Shown here piece by piece: positions 1 to 5,521 of a DNA stretch of 5,955 bases. Within the stretch, counting starts at the first letter, position 1; each line of letters starts with the position of its first letter. A model generated the notes under the pieces. It searched no databases, had not been told where the DNA came from, and saw only the letters and a program-made list of their open reading frames with translations. This DNA is from an uncultured Anaerolineae bacterium (GTDB taxonomy: Bacteria; Chloroflexota; Anaerolineae; Anaerolineales; UBA4823), in NCBI GenBank assembly GCA_937129505.1, contig CAKZNJ010000245.1, positions 1 through 5,955 on the forward strand, read 5' to 3'. A program made the translations under genes and the position numbers.

Positions 1-268
1 CAGTGCACGACACGCAATGAAATTAGCGCGCCAGCACCGCCATCACGTGGGTTTAGTGACTCTTTATACTATTTGGCCCTTCCCCGAAGATGTCATTCAA
101 AGGGTGGGGCGAATAGCAAGAAGGGTGATTGTTCCAGAAATGAATATGGGGCAATTGGCGCTGGAAGTGGAAAGGTTGGTAGGGCGACATAAAGTTGTGC
201 GTGTAAACCGCGCAGATGGAGAAATGATTCATCCCCAGATGATCATTGATGCCCTAGAAGGAAGGTAA
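1..268 (+). CDS. korA: 2-oxoacid:ferredoxin oxidoreductase, alpha subunit (C-terminal part, cut by window edge)
   Basis: This is the last 88 or so codons of the alpha subunit of a 2-oxoacid:ferredoxin oxidoreductase, the cytoplasmic enzyme that oxidises a 2-oxoacid with CoA to an acyl-CoA and reduces ferredoxin, or runs in reverse for carboxylation. The reading frame is open to the left edge (codons from base 2), and the ATG at base 17 is internal, so the real start lies outside the window. The C-terminal domain signature is visible: TIWPFPED, then VPEMNMGQLALEVERL, then a basic stretch and a closing HPQMIIDAL helix. These are typical of KorA-type alpha subunits. The stop at 266-268 lies 2 nt before korB. 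The substrate is probably 2-oxoglutarate, but a branched-chain 2-oxoacid cannot be excluded because the substrate-binding domains are not in view. A ferredoxin-like delta subunit is often encoded upstream in this family; that cannot be checked here. Confidence 0.88.
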   Translation, partial: SARHAMKLARQHRHHVGLVTLYTIWPFPEDVIQRVGRIARRVIVPEMNMGQLALEVERLVGRHKVVRVNRADGEMIHPQMIIDALEGR

Positions 269-270
269 GA

Positions 271-1143
271 ATGGCAAAAAGTGATCACACTGCTTATGCA
301 TATCTGCGCACGACCAAAAAATTCCCCAACATTTGGTGTGCTGGCTGCGGTATTGGCATTGTAATGGGCGCGTTGATCCGTGCTATTGACCGAATTGGTT
401 TGGAGAAAGACGATGTAGCGGTTGTTTCTGGGATTGGGTGCGCGGGGAGGATGCCGGTTTATTTGGATTTTAATACCATGCATACAACCCATGGCAGAGC
501 TGTGGCATTTGCAACCGGTTTGAAGCTTGCCCAACCCAAATTGCACGTCATTGTGGTGATGGGCGATGGTGACGCTCTAGCGATTGGTGGCAATCACTTT
601 ATCCATGCAGCGCGCCGCAACATTGACTTGACCGCTCTTGTCATCAATAATGCCATCTACGGGATGACAGGGGGACAGTATAGTCCAACAACACCGTTGG
701 ACATGCGCGCTGCAACTGCCCCGTATGGGCATGTCGAGCCACCGTTCCCGGTCTGCGAACTTTCTATTGCTGCAGGAGCGACCTTTGTTGCTAGAAGCAC
801 CGTCTATCACGCCGTTGAGTTGGACAAAATGATCGAAAAAGCAATTCGAAAAGTGGGGTTTAGTGTTGTCGAGGCAGTTAGTTATTGCCATACCACCTAC
901 GGACGAATGAATAAAATGGGTACTTCAGTGGATATGATGCGCATGTTGAAGGACCATAGTATTACGCTTGCTGCAGCGGAAAAGCTACAACCTGAAGAAC
1001 GAGCAATGAAAATCGTGAGGGGAATCTTACATGATGTGGATAAGCCAGATTATATAACCCTTTATAACCAAGTCATCGAACGGGCAAAAGCTACCATCAG
1101 CGGCAAAGAATTTCTACGGGCGGGTCCAGGAGGCTTGGAGTGA
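271..1143 (+). CDS. korB: 2-oxoacid:ferredoxin oxidoreductase, beta subunit (thiamine diphosphate-binding)
   Basis: Complete 290-aa beta subunit carrying the thiamine diphosphate and proximal [4Fe-4S] cluster of the oxidoreductase. Visible motifs: WCAGCG at 22-27 (Cys23, Cys26), SGIGCAGR at 53-60 (Cys57), the GDGD diphosphate/Mg motif at 98-101 with the paired NN at 126-127, then IYGMTGGQ at 129-136 followed by SPTTP, and a late Cys206 in SYCHTTYGR. By comparison with known structures of this family, Cys23, Cys26, Cys57 and Cys206 should bind the cluster; this assignment is from memory of the family. Length is normal for KorB. The start is ATG at 271, with GGAAGG (260-265) 5 nt upstream. It sits 2 nt after korA and overlaps korC by 4 nt, so the subunits are probably translationally coupled. 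2-oxoglutarate is the likely substrate, but the sequence alone does not settle it against other 2-oxoacids. Confidence 0.92.
   Translation: MAKSDHTAYAYLRTTKKFPNIWCAGCGIGIVMGALIRAIDRIGLEKDDVAVVSGIGCAGRMPVYLDFNTMHTTHGRAVAFATGLKLAQPKLHVIVVMGDGDALAIGGNHFIHAARRNIDLTALVINNAIYGMTGGQYSPTTPLDMRAATAPYGHVEPPFPVCELSIAAGATFVARSTVYHAVELDKMIEKAIRKVGFSVVEAVSYCHTTYGRMNKMGTSVDMMRMLKDHSITLAAAEKLQPEERAMKIVRGILHDVDKPDYITLYNQVIERAKATISGKEFLRAGPGGLE
1128..1133 (+). promoter_or_regulatory. Ribosome binding site that sets the GTG start of korC
   Basis: A perfect AGGAGG lies inside the last codons of korB, 6 nt before the GTG at 1140. It supports a GTG start with a 4-nt GTGA overlap rather than a later internal start. 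It also suggests that ribosomes finishing korB re-initiate on korC, keeping the subunits in step. Confidence 0.8.
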
Positions 1144-1715
1144 AAAGAAGAGATAGTCAAAATAGGAGAATTGAGATTCGCCTTGCTGGTGAGGGGGGAC
1201 AAGGTATGATTCTGGCAGGTGTAATTTTGGCTGAGGCGGCTGCGATTTATGATGGTAAGAATGTGGTGCAAACCCAAACTTACGGACCAGAAGCGCGTGG
1301 TGGCGCAAGTAAGGCGGAGGTCGTGATCAGCGATGAGCCGATTGACTATCCTGAAGTACTCTATGCAGATGTCCTAGTAGCGATGAGCCAAGAGGCGTGT
1401 GATAAATATGCTTCTAACTTAAAAAAAGATGGTTTGTTAATTGTGGATATAGACAAAGTTCGACGCATTCCATTGACAAACGCGGTGAAAATTCCCATTA
1501 CCCGCGCCGCCATTGAATCTTCGGGAAAGGCGATCACAGCAAATGTTGTAGCTCTGGGAGTGCTGGTTGGGTTTACCGGGGTAGTCAGTCGGGAAGCCAT
1601 TGAGAAGGCTATCATCGCCCGTGCCCCGAAAGGCACAGAGGAGATGAACCATAAAGCGTTGGAACGTGGCTTTCAAGAAGCAGAAGCTTTGTTAGCGGTA
1701 AAACAAAAAACCTAG
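1140..1715 (+). CDS. korC: 2-oxoacid:ferredoxin oxidoreductase, gamma subunit
   Basis: Complete 191-aa gamma subunit, a domain fused to alpha in some relatives and separate here. It completes the alpha-beta-gamma enzyme and lies at the CoA-binding side in related structures. Visible features: the glycine-rich GEGGQGM at 17-23 following a short beta strand, the family signature QTQTYGPEARGG at 44-55, and a Rossmann-like centre with DVLVAMSQEA (77-86) and GLLIVD. Length matches stand-alone gamma subunits of about 180-190 aa. The start is GTG at 1140, overlapping the korB stop as GTGA. It is chosen because AGGAGG (1128-1133) lies 6 nt upstream. The first ten residues are basic and variable. The gene ends 24 nt inside the 3' end of the convergent chrA, and no T-tailed terminator is seen after it. 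Confidence 0.92.
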   Translation: MKRRDSQNRRIEIRLAGEGGQGMILAGVILAEAAAIYDGKNVVQTQTYGPEARGGASKAEVVISDEPIDYPEVLYADVLVAMSQEACDKYASNLKKDGLLIVDIDKVRRIPLTNAVKIPITRAAIESSGKAITANVVALGVLVGFTGVVSREAIEKAIIARAPKGTEEMNHKALERGFQEAEALLAVKQKT

Positions 1716-2249
1716 AACTGCTGTCACCACGACGATGATTGCCGGATTGACCTTGGTAAAGGTCAATACAAAAAAGGCCGCTAGGGCAAAGAGGGCTTTG
1801 TCCCAACCACCTGAGATTGCTGATTGCCAGCCTAGTTTCTTGACCCCCCAGACCGTGTAAGCCATGTCGTAGGCTGTCCATAACAGCAAGCCAACTACGG
1901 CTGGCCGAACACCTCTTAACATCGCCTGAACAGCATGGCTATCCTTTATCCCATAAAAAAACACCACCATGATCAACATCAACACGGTGGTGGGAAGGAC
2001 GGTTCCCGTTGCCGCTGCGATTGCACCGGGCACGCCGGCCAGTTTATAACCGACAAAAGCAGATACTTGGGGGGCAATTGGCCCAGGCAAGGCGTTGCCA
2101 ACGGCAACGGCATCGGCGAACTCCTCTGAAGTTACCCAACCTGCGGTAGTCGTCTCTCGTTGCATCAGCGCAAGTGAAGCAGGACCTCCACCCCATGAAA
2201 ACATTGCGACGCGGGTGAATAATACGAAGATTTCCCAAAGGGTTGCCAT
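1692..2249 (-). CDS. chrA: ChrA-family chromate/anion transporter, short monodomain form
   Basis: A 185-aa integral membrane protein of the chromate transporter family (CHR superfamily, Pfam Chromate_transp). Characterised ChrA proteins export chromate; the substrate of short forms is often untested. Conserved elements: FSWGGGPASLALMQRE at 17-32 (family pattern F-GGG-A followed by Q-E), GWVTSEEF at 37-44, NALPGPIAPQ at 52-61, and VGYKLAGVPGAIAA at 66-79 followed by VLPT. Hydrophobic segments lie at about 5-27, 67-97, 112-131, 151-165 and 168-184. The start is ATG at 2249, with AGAGGAG (2254-2260) 4 nt upstream. An in-frame upstream extension to 2297 is polar, lacks a ribosome binding site and is not used. 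Short ChrA genes usually come as tandem pairs forming one transporter, but no partner is adjacent here. The gene converges on korC with a 24-nt overlap. Confidence 0.88.
   Translation of the reverse strand: MATLWEIFVLFTRVAMFSWGGGPASLALMQRETTTAGWVTSEEFADAVAVGNALPGPIAPQVSAFVGYKLAGVPGAIAAATGTVLPTTVLMLIMVVFFYGIKDSHAVQAMLRGVRPAVVGLLLWTAYDMAYTVWGVKKLGWQSAISGGWDKALFALAAFFVLTFTKVNPAIIVVVTAVLGFLFYR
1746..1767. repeat. Perfect 9-bp hairpin just past the korC stop, inside the chrA 3' coding region
   Basis: ATTGACCTT (1746-1754), loop GGTA (1755-1758) and AAGGTCAAT (1759-1767) form an uninterrupted 9-bp stem with a 4-nt loop, 30 nt beyond the korC stop. On the plus strand it is followed by ACAAAAAA, not a U tract, so it does not fit a standard intrinsic terminator. 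It lies in sense-coding sequence of chrA (the LTFTKVNPA segment). It may protect the 3' end of the kor transcript or pause polymerase, or it may be fortuitous. Confidence 0.4.
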
Positions 2250-2253
2250 TTTG

Positions 2254-2260
2254 CTCCTCT
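2254..2260 (-). promoter_or_regulatory. Ribosome binding site that sets the chrA start
   Basis: Read on the minus strand this is AGAGGAG, 4 nt before the ATG at 2249. It selects MATLWEIF as the N-terminus, matching where the ChrA homology begins, over an ATG-less extension 16 codons upstream. Confidence 0.75.
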
Positions 2261-2324
2261 GTGAATAATCTGACATCGAGTATGAGAATTTTAGCACAAA
2301 GTATTTGATCGCTTTTGAGAAGGG

Positions 2325-2343
2325 ACAGAGCGGTATTCTCTGT
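2325..2343. repeat. Small inverted repeat upstream of chrA
   Basis: ACAGAG (2325-2330) and CTCTGT (2338-2343) are perfect inverted arms separated by 7 nt, about 75-95 nt before the chrA start. They could be an RNA hairpin in a chrA leader or a short operator. No convincing -35/-10 pair was found around it, so its role is open. The rest of 2261-2411 shows no ORF or other clear feature. Confidence 0.25.
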
Positions 2344-2411
2344 GCAAAGGCTAGTCGATAGTTTTCAAGTGATATAGGCTAGTGTTTGGTTCTTTTAAAG
2401 GGTGTTAGAAC

Positions 2412-2454
2412 AAAAAAAGCTGGGATACCTTCGATGTTGTAGCTCCCAGCTTTT
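2412..2454 (-). terminator. Intrinsic terminator of the mevalonate operon
   Basis: On the minus strand, AAAAGCTGGGA (2454-2444), an 18-nt loop and TCCCAGCTTTT (2425-2415) make a perfect 11-bp stem. The T run continues to 2412, seven T in all. It lies about 60 nt past the stop of the DUF35 gene, as expected for the end of the leftward operon. The plus strand reads four T after the stem, so weak termination in the other direction is possible. Confidence 0.8.
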
Positions 2455-2514
2455 GATGATCTGCAGGGTCCTTATCTGCTTGACAAAAACAAATCTACCA
2501 GAAGGTTTTTTCGA

Positions 2515-2919
2515 TCAGCTCTCTTGCATTACCGGTCTGAATTTGTAACCATAAATGATCATGCCGCGCTCGTCACCATCGGTACGGATTTTACGGGTGA
2601 CCATCTCTACTGGCATACCAATTTTTACTTCCTTGCTGTTTACGTCCGTTAATTGGGCTGTAACGATTGGCCCTTCTTCGAGTTTGACGAGGGCTACCGT
2701 GTAGGGTGTGTACTCTTCGAAGCCGGCGGGCGGCTCGTAAATGGTTGTAAATGAGAAAACCTCACCTCTACCGCTAAAATGATAGGGTTCTCGGGCATCT
2801 TTTCCGCACTCCGGACAGACATCGCGCGGAGGGAAAAGCTTGGTTTCACAATGGGGACAGACTTCACCAACTAATCCGTACCTTTGCTGTCGTATTCTCC
2901 AATGACGTGGGATTTCCAT
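2515..2919 (-). CDS. DUF35 zinc-ribbon/OB-fold protein, likely thiolase-HMG-CoA synthase scaffold
   Basis: A 134-aa protein with an N-terminal helix (about 1-17), a rubredoxin-like zinc ribbon with CPHC at 21-24 and CPEC at 35-38, and an OB-fold domain at about 48-130 (GRGEVFSFTTIYEPP, then TPYTVALVKLEEGP). This is the DUF35 (OB_aCoA_assoc) architecture, and the length is typical. In archaea such a protein holds acetoacetyl-CoA thiolase and HMG-CoA synthase in one complex and shares a CoA-binding site, so that acetoacetyl-CoA is passed between active sites. That knowledge, plus the gene lying right after HMG-CoA synthase, suggests the same role here. Other DUF35 proteins partner with thiolase-like enzymes in lipid degradation, so the function is inferred. 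The start is ATG at 2919, with CAGGAG (2926-2931) 6 nt upstream. It is the last gene of the operon, before the terminator at 2412-2454. Confidence 0.88.
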   Translation of the reverse strand: MEIPRHWRIRQQRYGLVGEVCPHCETKLFPPRDVCPECGKDAREPYHFSGRGEVFSFTTIYEPPAGFEEYTPYTVALVKLEEGPIVTAQLTDVNSKEVKIGMPVEMVTRKIRTDGDERGMIIYGYKFRPVMQES

Positions 2920-2925
2920 CGCAGA

Positions 2926-2931
2926 CTCCTG
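2926..2931 (-). promoter_or_regulatory. Ribosome binding site of the DUF35 gene
   Basis: The minus strand reads CAGGAG, 6 nt before the ATG at 2919. It gives this gene independent translation initiation despite the 73-nt gap after the HMG-CoA synthase gene. Confidence 0.7.
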
Positions 2932-2971
2932 TTTCCGTATGTTCCATTTTTCTCAAAGTTTAGTGAGGATC

Positions 2972-2991
2972 AACTATCAAGAACTATCAAG
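2972..2991. repeat. Tandem duplication of a 10-bp unit
   Basis: AACTATCAAG occurs twice head to tail (2972-2981 and 2982-2991), directly after the HMG-CoA synthase stop, in the 73-nt spacer before the DUF35 gene. It is probably a slippage product with no evident function. Confidence 0.6.
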
Positions 2992-2992
2992 T

Positions 2993-4087
2993 TTACTTCA
3001 TCGTTAGTTTGCCACGTTGACGGACATATTGGGCATAGTCAATCGGCACCCGCCGAGCGATATAATCATTGGTTTTGAGAGCTAAATCCCGCCGCGCTTC
3101 AAGCGCATCGGTGACAACGATCGACATTGCATCCGAGCCAGCACCCGAGCCAAATGACACAACCAGAATGCGATCGCCCACTTCCGCAATATCAAGGATT
3201 GCCGTTAAACCGATGATAGCAGCTCCGGCATAGGTGTTTCCGATATTGCCAACCAATAAGCCGGGGGCGATCTGCTCTTTGGTGAAACCAAGTTGTCCAG
3301 CGACCTTTTGGGGAAATTTCACATTTGGCTGATGGAAGACGACATAGCGATAATCGGAAGGTTTTGTCCCCGAGGCTTCTAAAAGGGTGCGGGCGGCATT
3401 CGTGATATGTTTGAAGTAGGCTGGATCACCGGTGAACCGTTGGGCGTGTTCTGGATATTTCTGGTATTGACGGCGGAAGAAGTCCGGTGTATCGGTGACG
3501 TAAGAGTAGGTATGCTCTATTACGGCAAGAGAGAACTGGGCTGGACCAAAGATAAACGCTGCCCCGCCAGCGCCAGCGGTATATTCGAGCGCATCGCCTG
3601 GGCGACCTTGAGCGGTATCCATCCCGATTGCCATGGCGTAATCTGCCATCCCTGAACCGACAAATGCGATCGCCGCTACCATCGCTTCTGTGCCGGCTTT
3701 GCAGGCAAATTCCCAATCTCCAGCTTGGATATGGGGGGCAGCTCCAATGGCTTCAGCGACGATCGTTGAGGTCGGTTTAACGGCGTAAGGATGAGATTCA
3801 GATCCAACCCAAATAGCGCGGAGTTGGCTAGCCGCGATTCCAGCTCGTTTCATCGCATTACGAGCCGCTTCAATGGACATGGTAGCGACATCTTCATCCA
3901 AGCCAGGGACGGATTTTTCTTTAATGGGTAAAGCTGCTTGTCCATCCGTCCAAATGCGGGCAACCTCGGTAGCCGGTAGACGATATTGAGGGACGTAAGC
4001 ACCATAACCTACTATCCCCACCGGGCGATTTGGTTTTAGCAGTAAATCCCTTGATTCTAATGAGTGGTTCACGATGACTTTCTCCAT
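2993..4087 (-). CDS. Hydroxymethylglutaryl-CoA synthase, archaeal type
   Basis: This 364-aa thiolase-fold enzyme condenses acetyl-CoA with acetoacetyl-CoA to HMG-CoA, the first committed step towards mevalonate. The core begins at VGIVGYGAYVPQYRL (23-37). Candidate catalytic residues: Glu97 in VGSESHPYAVKPTS, the nucleophile Cys129 in WEFACKAGTEA, and His252 in VFHQPNVKFP. They are followed by GNIGNTYAGAA (280-290), SFGSGAGSDA (311-320) and the closing IDYAQYVRQRGKL typical of archaeal-type synthases rather than the MvaS type of Gram-positive cocci. Length is normal. The ATG at 4087 overlaps the reductase gene by 19 nt but has no clear ribosome binding site. A GTG at 4072 has GGAG 9 nt upstream and overlaps the reductase stop as GTGA, so it may be the true start; it removes only five residues. 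The enzyme probably works with the downstream DUF35 protein and a thiolase encoded elsewhere. Confidence 0.93.
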   Translation of the reverse strand: MEKVIVNHSLESRDLLLKPNRPVGIVGYGAYVPQYRLPATEVARIWTDGQAALPIKEKSVPGLDEDVATMSIEAARNAMKRAGIAASQLRAIWVGSESHPYAVKPTSTIVAEAIGAAPHIQAGDWEFACKAGTEAMVAAIAFVGSGMADYAMAIGMDTAQGRPGDALEYTAGAGGAAFIFGPAQFSLAVIEHTYSYVTDTPDFFRRQYQKYPEHAQRFTGDPAYFKHITNAARTLLEASGTKPSDYRYVVFHQPNVKFPQKVAGQLGFTKEQIAPGLLVGNIGNTYAGAAIIGLTAILDIAEVGDRILVVSFGSGAGSDAMSIVVTDALEARRDLALKTNDYIARRVPIDYAQYVRQRGKLTMK

Positions 4088-5364
4088 GATTGTAAAATTT
4101 GTTCTGCGTAGTCAATGCGAACTTTTTGTGAAGCGACTAAGTGATTCGCTAGCTTTTCGATTTCATCTCCTTGTGCTCCTGCTGCCATCGCGACTTGGCG
4201 CGCATGTAATGCCATGTGCCCGCGTTGAATACCTTCAGTAGCTAGGGCACGCAGCGCAGCAAGATTTTGCGCAAGGCCAACGGATACGATAATTTCTGCT
4301 AGTTCCTGAGCGCTCTGAACGGCCATGATTTTCAATGCTAGTTTGGCTAGGGGATGCACTTTGGTAGCACCGCCGACAATGCCAACCGCCAAGGGAAGCT
4401 CTAGCGTGCCGACCAGATTCCCTTGTGTATCCTTTCCCCACTGGCTCAGAGAGGTGTAGGTGCCTGAGTGAGCTGCATAGGCGTGCGCGCCTGCTTCTAC
4501 AGCTCGCCAATCGTTCCCGGTTGCGATAACCACGGCGTCAATTCCATTCATAATACCCTTGTTGTGCGTTGCGGCTCGATAAGGATCACTGGCTGCAAAA
4601 GCCCATGCTGCGATGATCCCATCTCTTACTTCTTCGCCAGAGAAATTACCCTGAGAGAACTGTGCGGCAGGGATTACACAGGTTGCGCGAGCCAAGCGCC
4701 GATCGGCTAAATTGCTGAGGATGCGCAGGTGAACGCGTCCGCCACTGATTGCTTCGACCATGGGGGTAAGTTTTTCTACAGTGGTGTTAACAGCATTGGC
4801 CCCCATTGCATCACGGACATCCATAATCAGGTGAAGGACAAGGTAGGTCCCTATTGGGGAATTCTCGATCAAGCGCACCTCGAGATCCTTGGGCCCTCCG
4901 CCTAGTTCTTGAAGAATAGGATCGACCTTTTTCGCTTCGGCCAGGATTGCCTCCTTTTCGGCTAATAAGCGGTAGCGGGCGAGGTGTGGGTTGGGAAGAT
5001 CAAGAATCTGCATCTGGCCGATCATCAGAGGCTCATCCGCTTGAGCTTGAAAGCCTCCATTGGTGCGGGCGAGTTTTGCCATATAGGATGCCCCAGCTAC
5101 GACCGAAGGTTCTTCAATTGCCATTGGCACCAAGACCTCGCGCCCGTTAACCATAAAATTTAAGGCAATCCCCAACGGTAAGGGGTGCACGCCAATGACA
5201 TTCTCGATCATGTGATTTGCCTGATCCAGAGACAAAGCGGGATGGCTGGCTAAGCGCAACAGATCCTGTTCTTCTAGCCAACCATGCTGAACCAATAGCT
5301 CTTGTCGATCGGCTACTGGTAAGTTATAGAAACCCACAAGTCTGGAAGGTTTAGTTGCACTCAT
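4069..5364 (-). CDS. Hydroxymethylglutaryl-CoA reductase, class II
   Basis: This 431-aa soluble enzyme reduces HMG-CoA to mevalonate. It aligns well, from memory, with the class II reductase MvaA of Pseudomonas mevalonii, with a constant offset of two residues at the key sites. Catalytic residues: Glu85 (IEEPSVVAGAS), Lys269 (THNKGIMNGID), Asp285 (ATGNDWRAVEAG) and His383 (QRGHMALHAR). The ENVIG CoA-site motif is at 54-58 and DVRDAMGAN at 182-190. There is no N-terminal membrane segment, as expected for class II. Asp148 matches the Asp146 linked to NAD(H) preference in P. mevalonii. The ATG at 5364 is chosen because it matches the family N-terminus (MSATKPSRL). A TTG at 5394 would add ten residues. 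Neither start has a strong ribosome binding site. It is the first gene of the mevalonate operon and overlaps the synthase gene. Its context with the synthase indicates a biosynthetic rather than mevalonate-degrading role. Confidence 0.95.
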   Translation of the reverse strand: MSATKPSRLVGFYNLPVADRQELLVQHGWLEEQDLLRLASHPALSLDQANHMIENVIGVHPLPLGIALNFMVNGREVLVPMAIEEPSVVAGASYMAKLARTNGGFQAQADEPLMIGQMQILDLPNPHLARYRLLAEKEAILAEAKKVDPILQELGGGPKDLEVRLIENSPIGTYLVLHLIMDVRDAMGANAVNTTVEKLTPMVEAISGGRVHLRILSNLADRRLARATCVIPAAQFSQGNFSGEEVRDGIIAAWAFAASDPYRAATHNKGIMNGIDAVVIATGNDWRAVEAGAHAYAAHSGTYTSLSQWGKDTQGNLVGTLELPLAVGIVGGATKVHPLAKLALKIMAVQSAQELAEIIVSVGLAQNLAALRALATEGIQRGHMALHARQVAMAAGAQGDEIEKLANHLVASQKVRIDYAEQILQSWRKSS

Positions 5365-5385
5365 GTGTCTAATTCTAGCGATGCC

Positions 5386-5394
5386 TTCTTGCAA
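5386..5394. repeat. Second copy of the TTCTTGCAA half-site
   Basis: TTCTTGCAA at 5386-5394 exactly repeats bases 5441-5449, which form the core of the palindrome in the same intergenic region, 55 bp away and in the same orientation. It lies 22 nt before the reductase ATG. Two spaced copies would fit a regulator binding twice, but nine-base repeats in AT-rich DNA can also arise by chance. Confidence 0.3.
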
Positions 5395-5434
5395 AAACTA
5401 TCAGTTTAAGTCTCTTTCTTATCCAGTTGGACGG

Positions 5435-5458
5435 TTAATATTCTTGCAAGATTGTTAA
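5435..5458. promoter_or_regulatory. Imperfect 24-bp palindrome, candidate operator between divergent genes
   Basis: The left half TTAATATTCTTG and the reverse complement of the right half, TTAACAATCTTG, agree at 10 of 12 positions. The centre is the perfect 8-bp palindrome CTTGCAAG (5443-5450), with TTAA at both ends. It lies 70 nt from the reductase start and 63 nt from the sensor start, a usual position for a dimeric regulator controlling one or both divergent promoters. The regulator is unknown. Confidence 0.45.
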
Positions 5459-5473
5459 TGAGATCGAAAATTT

Positions 5474-5500
5474 TTGAAAACGATAAAAATAGTGTAAAAT
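5474..5500 (+). promoter_or_regulatory. Possible promoter of the GAF sensor gene
   Basis: TTGAAA (5474-5479) and TAAAAT (5495-5500) resemble -35 and -10 boxes and lie about 20-50 nt before the ATG at 5522. The 15-bp spacing is short and the region is AT-rich, so the match is weak. No equally good promoter was found for the reductase gene on the other strand. Confidence 0.3.
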
Positions 5501-5521
5501 AGGGTTAAGGAACGGAAGGGC

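Noticed and set aside
1935..2129. Plus-strand open frame with a His-rich start (KKHHHDQHQHGGG), which looks like a metal-binding peptide
   Set aside because: It is antisense to the ChrA membrane segments. The His run is the complement of codons for hydrophobic Met/Val/Leu residues, and there is no ribosome binding site.
2250..2297. Upstream in-frame extension of chrA by 16 residues
   Set aside because: The extension is polar, has no ribosome binding site and precedes the family's normal N-terminus. A strong AGAGGAG lies just before the ATG at 2249.
2349..2383. Direct repeat GGCTAGT at 2349-2355 and 2377-2383
   Set aside because: Seven bases repeated 28 bp apart in an AT-rich intergenic region is likely to occur by chance, and nothing else marks it as a binding site.
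3407..3655. Plus-strand open frame inside the HMG-CoA synthase gene
   Set aside because: It is fully antisense to a gene with clear catalytic motifs, has no recognisable domain and reads like an out-of-frame translation.
5395..5407. Short inverted repeat AAACT-ATC-AGTTT upstream of the reductase
   Set aside because: Five-base arms in AT-rich DNA are too short to call, and it is less symmetric than the dyad at 5435-5458.
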